A stretch of DNA of 64,000 nt, taken from the NCBI RefSeq assembly GCF_031456495.1, contig NZ_JAVDUW010000001.1:248001-312000 (forward strand), in the 5' to 3' direction. The notes beneath the pieces are model-generated. The model saw only the letters and a list, made by a program, of their open reading frames with translations. It ran no database searches and had not been told where the DNA came from. This stretch comes from Pedococcus sp031456495 (GTDB lineage: Bacteria > Actinomycetota > Actinomycetes > Actinomycetales > Dermatophilaceae). Position 1 is the stretch's first letter, and the number at the start of each line of letters is the position of its first letter. Below are positions 15,208 to 23,151 of this stretch, one piece after another. Both the position numbers and the translations under genes were made by a program.

Positions 15208-16533
15208 TCAGGCGTGGTCGTGGCCCTCGTGGTCGGCGTCCTCGACGAGCTGCGACGCCACGTCCGTGGCGGTGACCTCGTTGAGGTCGATCTCGGTGCC
15301 GGCGGTGTCGACGACCTTGGCCTTCTCCAGGACCGCGGCGAGCGCCTTGCGACGGGCGACCTCGGCGACCATGGCCGGGACCTGGCCCTGCTGGTCGATC
15401 GCCTGGGCGAACTGGTTCGGGTCCATGCCGTACTGCTGGGCGGACATCACGAGGTACTCGATGAGCTCGGGCTGCTCGACGCTGACCTCCTCGCGCTCGG
15501 CGATGGCGTCGAGCAGGAACTGGGCCTTGAGCGCCTTGCGGGTGCTGGCGTCGACCTCGGCACGGTGCTCGTCGTCCTCGAGCCGGCTCTCGCCCTCGAG
15601 GTGGGCGTGCACCTCGGCCTCGACGATGCCGTCGGGCACCGGGATGTCGAGACTGTCGAGCAGGTGCTCGAGCACCTTGTCGCGGGCCTGGACGCCCTGC
15701 TCGAACTTCTTGGCGCGCTCGGCCTGCTTGGTGACGTCCTCGCGGAGCTCGCGCAGGGTGTCGAACTCGGAGGCGAGCTGGGCGAAGTCGTCGTCGAGCG
15801 CGGGGAGCTCGCGGACCTTGACGGACTGCACGGTCACGGTGACCTCGGCGTCCTCGCCCTCGCGGTCGCCACCGGCCAGCGGGGCGGTGAAGTTCTTGGT
15901 CTCGCCGGCCTCCATGCCGACCAGCGCCTCGTCGAGGCCCTCGAGCATGTTCTTGCTGCCGACCTCGTAGGAGATGCCGGTGACCGAGTCGATCTCCTCG
16001 TCACCGATGGTGGCGCGCAGGTCGATCGAGACGAAGTCGCCGTCCTCGACGGCGCGCTCGACGCCCTTGAGGGTGCCGAACCGCTCCTGCAGCGCGACGA
16101 GCCGCTCCTCGACGTCCTCGTCGGACGCCTTGGCCTCGTCGACCTCGACGGTGATGGTGCTGAAGTCCTCGGGGAGGGTGACCTCGGGGCGGACGTCGAC
16201 CTCGACGGTGAACTTGAGCTCCTGGCCCTCCTCGGCCGGGACCTCGGTGACGTCGACCTCGGGCTGCCCGATCGGGCGGACGTTGTTCTCCTCGACGGCC
16301 TGGCCGTAGAACTGCGGGAGGGCCTCGTTGACGGCCTCCTGGAGGACCGCGCCGCGCCCGACGCGCTGGTCGATGATGCGGCTGGGGACCTTGCCCTTGC
16401 GGAAGCCGGGGACCTGGATCTGGCTGCCGATCGTCGCGTACGCCGCGTCGAGGCTCGGCTTGAGCTCCTCGAACGGGACCTCGACGGTCAGCTTGACCCG
16501 GGTCGGGTTGAGGGTCTCGACGGCACTCTTCAC
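15208..16533 (-). CDS. tig: trigger factor
   Basis: A 441-residue ribosome-associated chaperone and peptidyl-prolyl isomerase. The ribosome-binding N-domain has the G-F-R-K-G-K-V-P signature at about residues 45-52. The FKBP-type PPIase domain lies at about 155-245, followed by the helical C-domain and an Asp/Glu/His-rich tail ending D-H-E-G-H-D-H-A. The GTG at 16533 is chosen: the protein then begins V-K-S-A-V-E-T-L-N-P-T-R as in other actinobacteria, and GGAG lies 9 nt upstream. An ATG at 16548 is in frame but contains that ribosome site. Confidence 0.97.
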   Translation of the reverse strand: MKSAVETLNPTRVKLTVEVPFEELKPSLDAAYATIGSQIQVPGFRKGKVPSRIIDQRVGRGAVLQEAVNEALPQFYGQAVEENNVRPIGQPEVDVTEVPAEEGQELKFTVEVDVRPEVTLPEDFSTITVEVDEAKASDEDVEERLVALQERFGTLKGVERAVEDGDFVSIDLRATIGDEEIDSVTGISYEVGSKNMLEGLDEALVGMEAGETKNFTAPLAGGDREGEDAEVTVTVQSVKVRELPALDDDFAQLASEFDTLRELREDVTKQAERAKKFEQGVQARDKVLEHLLDSLDIPVPDGIVEAEVHAHLEGESRLEDDEHRAEVDASTRKALKAQFLLDAIAEREEVSVEQPELIEYLVMSAQQYGMDPNQFAQAIDQQGQVPAMVAEVARRKALAAVLEKAKVVDTAGTEIDLNEVTATDVASQLVEDADHEGHDHA

Positions 16534-16717
16534 TGCAGGGCACTCCATGCTCGTGGGGCAAAGGGAAGGACCCGGGCGGCGCGACGGCTGCGCGCACGGT
16601 CGGCCGGGCCACCGCTCATGCTAGCCGTCCGCGAGCGCGGTGCCGAACCCGCCGCCCAGGCCAGGGCCCGAGCCGGCCGTCGAGCGCGGAGCGGGGCCGT
16701 CCTCCTAGGGTGGCGAC

Positions 16718-17254
16718 ATGACCGTCCCCGCCACCACGACCGGCACACCGCTGAAGGCCCTGAAGACCACCATCGGTGCGGTGATGGGCGGCCTCGTGGT
16801 CGTCGCCATCCTGTTCGGAGGTGTCGTGCTCGGCCTGCACGGGTACCCACTGACGTGGGTGCCCTGGCTGCTCGGCGCGCTCACGGTCGTGGCCCATCTC
16901 GTCTGCACCGCGGTGGGGTACCGCGTCCCGGCCGTGGCACCGGGAACCGCGCCCGACGAGGCTGCGACGGCGGCGCGGGCGGCCTTCCAGCAGTCGACAT
17001 TCCTGCGGCTCGCGGTCTGCGAGGCCGTCAGCCTCGTGGGGATCGCCCTGGCGTTCGCCGTGAGACCGCAGACGGGCATGACGGTGGTCATCGGCGTCGT
17101 GCTCACCCTCGCACTCCTCCTCCTGCACGGGTGGCCCGGGACGCGGGTCCTCGGCCGCGTCGAGCGCTCGCTGGACCGCGACGGGGGACGGTCCTACCTC
17201 ACCGACACCATGCACGGCCGCGAGCCCGGCCAGAACGGAGCACTTCTGTCATGA
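16718..17254 (+). CDS. four-helix membrane protein
   Basis: 178 residues with four predicted transmembrane helices (about 18-40, 47-68, 100-118 and 122-140) and short charged ends. No domain is recognised. TAGGGT at 16706-16711 lies 6 nt before the ATG, indicating a leaderless mRNA. The stop overlaps the ATG of the flavoprotein reductase (ATGA), so the two are one transcriptional unit and translation is coupled. Confidence 0.75.
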   Translation: MTVPATTTGTPLKALKTTIGAVMGGLVVVAILFGGVVLGLHGYPLTWVPWLLGALTVVAHLVCTAVGYRVPAVAPGTAPDEAATAARAAFQQSTFLRLAVCEAVSLVGIALAFAVRPQTGMTVVIGVVLTLALLLLHGWPGTRVLGRVERSLDRDGGRSYLTDTMHGREPGQNGALLS

Positions 17255-18672
17255 CCGACGAGTACGACGTCATCGTCATCGGCGCGGGGCCGGTCGGTGA
17301 GAACGCCGCCGACCGCGCGCACAAGGGCGGCCTGACGGTCGCCATCGTGGAGAAGCACCTCGTCGGCGGGGAGTGCAGCTTCTACGCCTGCTCCCCCAGC
17401 AAGGCGCTGCTGCGGCCCATCCACGCCACCCGCGCCTCCCAGCGGGTGCAGGGCTCGGAGGGCGCGCGGGTCGACCGCGACGGCGTCCTCGCCCGCAGGG
17501 ACGCCTGGGTCAACCGGGTCGGCACGAGCGACCGGCTCGACGACTCGGGACAGGTCGACTGGCTCGACCACGTGGGCATCGACCTTGTCCGCGGCGAGGC
17601 ACGGCTCACGGGGGTGCGGACCGTTGAGGTCGGCGACCGGACCCTGCGGGCGCGTCAGGCCGTCGTCCTCGCCACCGGCAGCGCGCCGCTGGTCCCGGAC
17701 CTGCCGGGCCTGTGGGCCGCCAACCCGTGGACCAACCGCGAGGCGACCACGTCCCGCACCGTGCCCGGACGCCTCGCCGTCCTCGGCGGCGGTGTCGTGG
17801 CTGCCGAGCTCGCGCAGGTGTATGCCGCGCTCGGCTCGACGGTGACGATCATCGAGCAGGCGGACGGCCTGCTCGGGCGCCACGAGCCGTTCGCCGGCGA
17901 GGCCGTGCGCGCGGCGCTCGAGGCCGACGGCGTCGACGTGCGCCTGTCGACCAAGGCCGAGTCGGTGGACCGTCCAGGTGGTTCGGGCGAGGTCACGGTG
18001 ACGCTGTCCGACGGGTCGACCGTCGTCGCCGACGAGCTGCTCGTGGCGGTGGGCCGCCGGCCGGCCACCGAGGGCCTCGGCCTGGACACCGTCGGTGCGG
18101 TCACCTCGAAGCCGGGGTACGTCCAGGTCTCCGACCGCATGGAGGTGAAGGGACCCGAGGGCGACCCCTGGCTCTACGCCGTCGGCGACGTCACGGGCAT
18201 CGCCCTGCTCACCCACATGGGCAAGTACCAGGGACGGGCGGTCGGCGACCTCGTCGCCGCCCGTGCGGCTGGTCGTCCTGACGACGAGCCGGGGATGACG
18301 CCGTACGCCGCGTCGCTCGGCTCCCCGCAGGTCGTCTTCACCGACCCCGAGGTGGCCGCCGCCGGGCTCACCGAGGCCGAGGCGCGCGACCGTGGCCTGT
18401 CGGTCCGCGTCGTCGACGTGCCGATGGACAGCGCCGCCGGGTCGGGGCTGCAGGCGGAGGGGTACCAGGGTCGCGCGCGGATGCTCGTCGACGAGGACCG
18501 GCGGGTGGTGGTCGGCGCGACCTTCGTCGGGCAGGACGTCGCGGAGCTGGTGCACGCCGCGACCGTCGCGATCGTCGGCGAGGTGCCCATCGACACGCTG
18601 TGGCACGCGGTCCCGTCGTACCCGACCATGAGCGAGATCTGGCTTCGCCTGCTCGAGGAGTACGGCCTCTGA
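17251..18672 (+). CDS. FAD-dependent pyridine nucleotide-disulphide oxidoreductase
   Basis: A 473-residue class I flavoprotein disulphide reductase. FAD-binding G-A-G-P-V-G lies at residues 11-16; the redox pair is in G-E-C-S-F-Y-A-C-S-P-S-K, keeping the Cys-x4-Cys spacing. The NAD(P) site is G-G-G-V-V-A-A-E, and the second FAD motif is Y-A-V-G-D-V-T-G. Near the C-terminus the usual H-P-T-x-S-E catalytic dyad reads S-Y-P-T-M-S-E, so the base His appears replaced by Tyr. It resembles dihydrolipoamide dehydrogenase and mercuric reductase relatives, but the substrate is unknown. The His loss argues against a normal dithiol cycle. Confidence 0.85.
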   Translation: MTDEYDVIVIGAGPVGENAADRAHKGGLTVAIVEKHLVGGECSFYACSPSKALLRPIHATRASQRVQGSEGARVDRDGVLARRDAWVNRVGTSDRLDDSGQVDWLDHVGIDLVRGEARLTGVRTVEVGDRTLRARQAVVLATGSAPLVPDLPGLWAANPWTNREATTSRTVPGRLAVLGGGVVAAELAQVYAALGSTVTIIEQADGLLGRHEPFAGEAVRAALEADGVDVRLSTKAESVDRPGGSGEVTVTLSDGSTVVADELLVAVGRRPATEGLGLDTVGAVTSKPGYVQVSDRMEVKGPEGDPWLYAVGDVTGIALLTHMGKYQGRAVGDLVAARAAGRPDDEPGMTPYAASLGSPQVVFTDPEVAAAGLTEAEARDRGLSVRVVDVPMDSAAGSGLQAEGYQGRARMLVDEDRRVVVGATFVGQDVAELVHAATVAIVGEVPIDTLWHAVPSYPTMSEIWLRLLEEYGL

Positions 18673-18734
18673 CCTGCGCGAAGGTGCGGGCTCGGGGGGT
18701 TCCGCCCCCTCGGCCCGCCGGGTAGCGTCCGCCG

Positions 18735-19203
18735 GAAGCCCCTCCGCACGGGCTGCTCCCCGACCTGCCCACCCTGCCGGCCGGGTCCGTGACCATCCCC
18801 GTCGTGTTCCACATGGTCTCCGACCACGGGAACACGGCGACCGAGAAGGCCCGCTGGCAGACGTTGATCGCCGCCCAGATGAAGGTCCTCAACGACTCCT
18901 ACTCCGGCGCCACGGCCGCGGACGCCGCTGACACCCCGTTCCGCTTCACGTTGTCCGAGGTGACCTAGTCGGTCAACCCCACCTGGTACACGGTCGTTCC
19001 CGGCAAGAGCGGCGTGGAGAAGGAGATGAAGTCCGCGCTCTACGAGGGCGACGCCGCGGCCTGCTCGGCTGGGCCTCGACCCCATCCACAACTTCATGGA
19101 CTACACGCAGGACTCCTGCATGGACATGTTCACCCCGGGCCAGGCCGACCGCATGAGCGACGCCTGGCAGCAGTTCCGGGCGGGCGGCGGCAGGGGCAGC
19201 TGA
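18735..19203 (+). pseudogene. broken secreted zinc metalloprotease (pappalysin/M43-like)
   Basis: The frame from about 18753 reads S-V-T-I-P-V-V-F-H-M-V, the start of the catalytic domain of actinobacterial M43-type proteases. It stops at TAG 18966-18968, in a place where Trp would fit (E-V-T-stop-S-V-N-P-T-W-Y). It continues to about 19070 and then jumps frame. The family C-terminus D-P-I-H-N-F-M-D-Y-T-Q-D-S-C-M-D resumes in the next frame and ends at 19203. The HExxH zinc-site segment between is deleted, and the signal peptide is missing. Stop, frameshift and deletion together make function impossible. Confidence 0.85.
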
Positions 19204-19415
19204 CGCGGCGACGGGTGGTCGGCGCCATGCAGCACGACCTGCTCGCGATCCCATGACATCCGTCATGAACCTTCTCCATTTCTCTCACAAGCGCTGACCA
19301 AGTTCCGACAGGACCTTCCGGACTTGGTGAGGAATCTTGTGCGGCAGGGGGATTCGTCACAGATTCGCCCCGGGACGACAGCCGTCGCCCCTGCCCCCCA
19401 TGCAGGAGATGACCC

Positions 19416-20609
19416 ATGCGCAAGCAGCTCCTCGCCGTGGCGCTCGCCGCCACGGCAACCACGGGCCTGGTCGCCACCGCGACCACGTCCGCCTCGGCCG
19501 CCTCACCCCGCGCCCACGCGGCGCGCGTGTGCAGTGCACCGACGTCCCCCACCGTCGCTGCGTGCGACGCCCTCAAGCTGGTCGACGACCACGGCACGGC
19601 GGTCAGCCCCTCCGGCCGCACGGTGACGCCGGCCGCGATCTCGGGCAAGACCCCGACGGACATCCAGAGCGCGTACAAGCTCGCCGGGCTGTCGGCCGGC
19701 GGCCGCACCGTCGCCATCGTCGACGCCTACGGCTACGCCAAGGCCGAGCAGGACCTCGCGGTCTACCGCTCGCAGTGGGGGCTGCCCGCCTGCACCACCG
19801 CCAACGGCTGCCTGAAGATCATGAACCAGACCGGGGGCACGAGCCTGCCGCGCTACGACAACGGCTGGGCCCAGGAGCAGGCGCTCGACCTCGACGCCGT
19901 CTCGGCCGCGTGCCCGAGCTGCAAGATCGTCCTCGTGCAGGCCTCGTCGTCGAGCCTGACGAACCTCGGCACCGCGGTGAACACCGCCGCCAAGCAGCCC
20001 GGCGTCGTGGCGATCTCCAACTCCTACGGTGGCGGCGACCTCGCCGACAGCAGCTACGGCAGCTACTACAACCACCCCGGCATCGCGGTCACCGCCTCGA
20101 CCGGTGACAACGGCTACCAGGGCGGCAGCTTCCCGGCCTCGTCGCACTACGTGACCGCCGTCGGCGGGACGTCGCTGTATGCCGCGTCCAACACCCGCGG
20201 GTGGACCGAGTCCGCGTGGAGCGGTGCCGGTTCCGGCTGCACCACCCTCAACGCCGCCCCGTCCGGCCAGACCACGGCCATGACGAGCTGCTCGGGTCGT
20301 GCCATCGCCGACGTGTCCGCGGTCGCCGACCCCAACACCGGCCTCGCGGTCTACGCCCCGTCGACCAAGACGACCTCCGGGTGGGCGCAGTACGGCGGCA
20401 CCAGTTTGTCCTCCCCGCTCGTCGCGTCGGTCTACGCCCTGTCGGGCAACACCGCCGGCTACGCGAACACCCTCCCGTACGCCAACTCCGCGGGCCTGTT
20501 CGACGTGACGTCGGGCAGCAACGGCACGTGCGCCTCGTGGTGCACCGCCGGCACCGGCTGGGACGGCCCCACCGGCCTGGGCACGCCGAACGGCACCAGC
20601 GCCTTCTGA
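19416..20609 (+). CDS. secreted S53 (sedolisin-type) serine-carboxyl peptidase
   Basis: 397 residues. A Sec signal peptide (M-R-K-Q-L-L-A-V-A-L then an Ala/Thr core) is cleaved probably after A-S-A near residue 28. The catalytic Glu/Asp pair is in W-A-Q-E-Q-A-L-D-L-D-A-V, and the nucleophile is in Y-G-G-T-S-L-S-S-P, the S53 G-T-S-x-x-x-P motif. An Asp in the oxyanion-hole strand is plausible at S-T-G-D-N-G. Sedolisins are acid endopeptidases, usually with a long prodomain; here the pro-region is short. Acts outside the cell. It follows a decayed metalloprotease, so secreted proteolysis may once have involved both. Confidence 0.85.
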   Translation: MRKQLLAVALAATATTGLVATATTSASAASPRAHAARVCSAPTSPTVAACDALKLVDDHGTAVSPSGRTVTPAAISGKTPTDIQSAYKLAGLSAGGRTVAIVDAYGYAKAEQDLAVYRSQWGLPACTTANGCLKIMNQTGGTSLPRYDNGWAQEQALDLDAVSAACPSCKIVLVQASSSSLTNLGTAVNTAAKQPGVVAISNSYGGGDLADSSYGSYYNHPGIAVTASTGDNGYQGGSFPASSHYVTAVGGTSLYAASNTRGWTESAWSGAGSGCTTLNAAPSGQTTAMTSCSGRAIADVSAVADPNTGLAVYAPSTKTTSGWAQYGGTSLSSPLVASVYALSGNTAGYANTLPYANSAGLFDVTSGSNGTCASWCTAGTGWDGPTGLGTPNGTSAF

Positions 20610-20656
20610 CCCCCACGACCCGTCAGGGGACGGCCCGGGCACTGACCCCCGGGACG

Positions 20657-20693
20657 ACGACGGCCCGCCACCCAAGCGGTGGCGGGCCGTCGT
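20657..20693. terminator. terminator of the S53 peptidase gene
   Basis: A perfect 16-bp stem (ACGACGGCCCGCCACC and complement) with the 5-nt loop CAAGC, 48 bp after the stop. Confidence 0.8.
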
Positions 20694-20766
20694 GCTCGGT
20701 CCCGGGACGTTGGGCCGTGCCGGACGTGAGGCGTCGGCGGCACGGTGGGGTCAGGAGGTGGGCGTC

Positions 20767-21375
20767 ATGTCGACCCGGTCCCTCGTCCCCGCACCACCCG
20801 AGGTGACGCGCTCGCGTCCGGGCGGCAGGCTGGCGTGGATCCTGCTCGCCGGTGTCCTGGCCCTCGTGGGCGCGTTCGCAGCGCTGCTATGGTCCTCCGC
20901 GGTCACGACGGCCGTGACGGCCTCGCTCGAAGCGGCCACCCACGGGCCGCCGTCGGGCGTCATGGTGACGACGCACCCTGACCCGTGGTTCGTGTACACC
21001 GAGGACGCGTCCCGGGTCTCCCACGTGTCGGTGACGGCCCCCGACGGCTCCACCCTGCCGGTGACGCTGACGTCGTCCACGTTCGGGTACGGCCCGCACC
21101 GCGAGGGCCGCCAGGTGGCACGGTTCGAGGTTCCTGCCGGAGCCGGGCTGGTCGACCTGCGGGTCGTCGTCGACGTCGTCGACGCGGCGCAGTCGGACCC
21201 GGCCGTGACCGTCGCGGTGACCACCTTCGACGTGGCGGGCTTCGAGAACGTCCACCGCTGGGGCCTGGTCACCCTGCTGGTGGTGGATGTCGGTGCCGCG
21301 GCGGCGGTCCTCGTGGCGGGCGGCGCCGGCCGGACCGCGCCTGGGTCCCTCTCCCTGCGCCGACCCCGCGCGTAG
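20767..21375 (+). CDS. membrane protein with extracytoplasmic beta domain
   Basis: 202 residues from an ATG preceded by AGGAGG at good spacing (an in-frame start at 20692 is in the terminator trailer and rejected). One N-terminal membrane helix (about residues 20-42), a predominantly beta extracytoplasmic region with V-T-A-P-D-G-S-T-L-P-V-T, and a second helix near residues 165-187. No named family is recognised. It stands alone between the protease terminator and tRNA-Gly. Confidence 0.65.
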   Translation: MSTRSLVPAPPEVTRSRPGGRLAWILLAGVLALVGAFAALLWSSAVTTAVTASLEAATHGPPSGVMVTTHPDPWFVYTEDASRVSHVSVTAPDGSTLPVTLTSSTFGYGPHREGRQVARFEVPAGAGLVDLRVVVDVVDAAQSDPAVTVAVTTFDVAGFENVHRWGLVTLLVVDVGAAAAVLVAGGAGRTAPGSLSLRRPRA

Positions 21376-21387
21376 GCGCGCGAGCGG

Positions 21388-21461
21388 TGGAGCGGGTGAC
21401 GAGAATCGAACTCGCGTAGCCAGTTTGGAAGACTGGGGCTCTACCATTGAGCTACACCCGC
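21388..21461 (-). tRNA. tRNA-Gly (TCC)
   Basis: Folds as a cloverleaf: acceptor GCGGGTG with CACCCGC, anticodon stem CCAGT/ACTGG around CTTCCAA (anticodon TCC), T arm with TTCGATT. CCA is encoded (21388-21390, leftward). Confidence 0.95.
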
Positions 21462-21544
21462 GCGGGCCCGCGACGGCGTCGCGAATCCGAGGCGTTAGCC
21501 TAATGGCCGCGCTCCGCTGGGATGAAATCGACACCTGCGAGCGA

Positions 21545-21618
21545 CGGGGTATGGCGCAGGTTGGTAGCGCGTCCGCTTTGGGAGCGGAAGGCCGCCGGTT
21601 CAAATCCGGCTACCCCGA
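21545..21618 (+). tRNA. tRNA-Pro (TGG)
   Basis: Cloverleaf with acceptor CGGGGTA/TACCCCG, anticodon stem TCCGC/GCGGA around TTTGGGA (anticodon TGG) and T loop TTCAAAT. CCA is not encoded. Confidence 0.95.
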
Positions 21619-21730
21619 CACGGCAGCGGAGCCTGCGACGCTGCGTGGCGGGGGAGCCGGATGCAGGGAGCCGGAGCGTGCGCGCCGAGGAACGAGGCGC
21701 GTCCGCGACGGCGGCTCCGGCTACCCCGAC
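21605..21730. repeat. duplicated 3' end of tRNA-Pro
   Basis: The 15-nt TCCGGCTACCCCGAC at the tRNA 3' end (21605-21619) recurs exactly at 21716-21730. A near-complement of it lies at 21650-21661 (11 of 12), so a 12-bp stem can also form downstream of the tRNA. Confidence 0.6.
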
Positions 21731-21774
21731 GGACGCCCACGCGGGCGCGGGGAGGGCGGGACTCCCGAGGTGGG

Positions 21775-22431
21775 TCAGACGAGGTCGGCGCGGAACTCGG
21801 TGACACGTCGCCCGGCGGCCAGGCCCTTGGCCTCGAACCCGTCCCTCGGCCGCCACGCCGGCCGATCCCCCTCGGTCACCGCGAACCGCGGGTGCGCCGC
21901 GAGCTCCGCCCGGGCGTGCACGGCATACGTCTCGTGGTCGGTGGCCACGAGCAGGTGGCCGCCGGGCACGAGCCGGGAGGCGACCAGGTCGAGGGTGTAC
22001 GGCGCGAGGAACCTGCGCTTGGCGTGCTTGGCCTTGGGCCACGGGTCCGGGAAGAACAGGTGCACCGCGGCGAGCGCGCCCGGGGCGATGCGGTCGCGCA
22101 GCAGGGCGACCGCGTCCCCCTGGTGCAGCCAGAGGTTGCGCACGCCGCGCCGGTCGGCCTCCGCCAGCATCCGGGCCAGGGCCGGGGTGAAGACGTCGAC
22201 GGCGAGCAGGTCGTGCCCTGGGTGCGTCTCGGCGTATGCGACCGCCGCGGCGCCGTGCCCGCAGCCGATCTCGAGCACCACGGGCGCCACGCGGTCGAAG
22301 GCGGCCGCCGGGTCCAACGGGCCGTCGGGGATGTGGTGCCGCGGGAACAGGGACTCGACCCGCTCCATGGTGAGCGCCGACATCCGCCCCCGGCGCGCGT
22401 TGTAGCTGCGCACGTGTCCCGTCTCGTCCAC
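21775..22431 (-). CDS. trmB: tRNA (guanine-46-N7)-methyltransferase
   Basis: 218 residues from GTG at 22431; an ATG at 22461 would add ten residues, and the choice is not certain. The SAM site is L-E-I-G-C-G-H-G. The TrmB-specific F-F-P-D-P-W-P-K-A-K-H-A-K-R-R motif and the T-D-H-E-T-Y-A segment are intact. It methylates G46 in the variable loop of tRNAs; a pair of tRNA genes lies just downstream. The start region shares an upstream palindrome with the divergent DUF4395 gene. Confidence 0.93.
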   Translation of the reverse strand: MDETGHVRSYNARRGRMSALTMERVESLFPRHHIPDGPLDPAAAFDRVAPVVLEIGCGHGAAAVAYAETHPGHDLLAVDVFTPALARMLAEADRRGVRNLWLHQGDAVALLRDRIAPGALAAVHLFFPDPWPKAKHAKRRFLAPYTLDLVASRLVPGGHLLVATDHETYAVHARAELAAHPRFAVTEGDRPAWRPRDGFEAKGLAAGRRVTEFRADLV

Positions 22432-22517
22432 GACCCCAGCGTGGCAGACCGGCAGGCGCATCTCGGTCCCGACCCCGGTCCGGCCCGGCCGCTCCGTCCG
22501 CGTGACGGACCCCACGC

Positions 22518-22534
22518 GATAACCAATCGTTATC
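22518..22534. promoter_or_regulatory. GATAAC-N5-GTTATC operator between trmB and DUF4395 gene
   Basis: A perfect AT-rich inverted repeat in otherwise GC-rich DNA, 5 bp upstream of the CATAAT -10 (22540-22545) of the rightward gene and about 87 bp from the trmB GTG. It is placed to block the -35 contact. The regulator is unknown. Confidence 0.6.
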
Positions 22535-22551
22535 TGATCCATAATGGGAGC

Positions 22552-23064
22552 ATGCGCATCTCCCGGTTCCCCAACATCGTCGACGACGTGACCGTCCGGC
22601 TCATCGCCGGTGTCGTGCTCGTCCTGGGCGTCCTCGCACTGGCCGCGCACCAGTGGTGGCTGTATGCCGTGCTGGCCGCCGACTTCGTGCTGCGCGCCGG
22701 CTGGGGCCCCTCCGCCAGCCCGGTCGCCCGGTTCGTCGGCCGCTTCGTCCGCCCCCGCGTGGCCGCGGCCCCGCGGTACACGGCCGGTCCGCCCAAGCGG
22801 TTCGCGGCCACCATCGGCGCCGTGCTGACGCTCGCCGCGACCGGGTCCTGGCTGGCCGGCGAGGCCGTCCCCGTCGTCGTCATCGGCGTCGTCATGGTGG
22901 TCTTCCCCGCGCTGGAGGCGCTGGCGGGGATCTGTGTGGGTTGCCTCGTCTTCGCCGGGCTCATGCGGATCGGGCTCATCCCCGAGTCGGTCTGCGTCGA
23001 CTGCGCCAACATCGGCCGCCGCGCGGCGGCCCGCACCACGGCCCAGGCCACCCCCACCGCCTGA
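22552..23064 (+). CDS. DUF4395 membrane protein
   Basis: 170 residues with four hydrophobic helices in two hairpins and the DUF4395 features: N-terminal F-P-N-I-V-D-D-V-T-V-R, a central P-P-K-R-F-A-A loop, and a Cys-rich end (I-C-V-G-C, S-V-C-V-D-C). Genes of this family often sit beside thioredoxin or rhodanese genes, suggesting thiol or sulphur chemistry at the membrane; no such neighbour is here. CATAAT lies 6 nt before the ATG, so the mRNA is probably leaderless and controlled by the adjacent palindrome. Confidence 0.8.
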   Translation: MRISRFPNIVDDVTVRLIAGVVLVLGVLALAAHQWWLYAVLAADFVLRAGWGPSASPVARFVGRFVRPRVAAAPRYTAGPPKRFAATIGAVLTLAATGSWLAGEAVPVVVIGVVMVVFPALEALAGICVGCLVFAGLMRIGLIPESVCVDCANIGRRAAARTTAQATPTA

Positions 23065-23114
23065 GCGGCCGCGCGTCACCGTCGGCGGGTCGGCAACGCC
23101 TGATCGGCACCGCC

Positions 23115-23151
23115 CGGTCAGCGTGGCGCGGTCAGCGGCGCCCGGTCAGCG
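23115..23151. repeat. three CGGTCAGCG repeats with 14-nt period
   Basis: Copies at 23115, 23129 and 23143. They overlap the stop codon of the leftward PP2C gene (23146) and probably arose by slippage. Confidence 0.6.

Noticed and set aside
21605..21730. Integrated element attachment sites (attL/attR)
   Set aside because: The duplicated tRNA tail encloses only about 100 bp with no integrase; kept only as a possible scar.
22236..22242. GTATGCG here and at about 58904 as extra octamer copies
   Set aside because: One mismatch in the core heptamer; left out so that the count stays strict.
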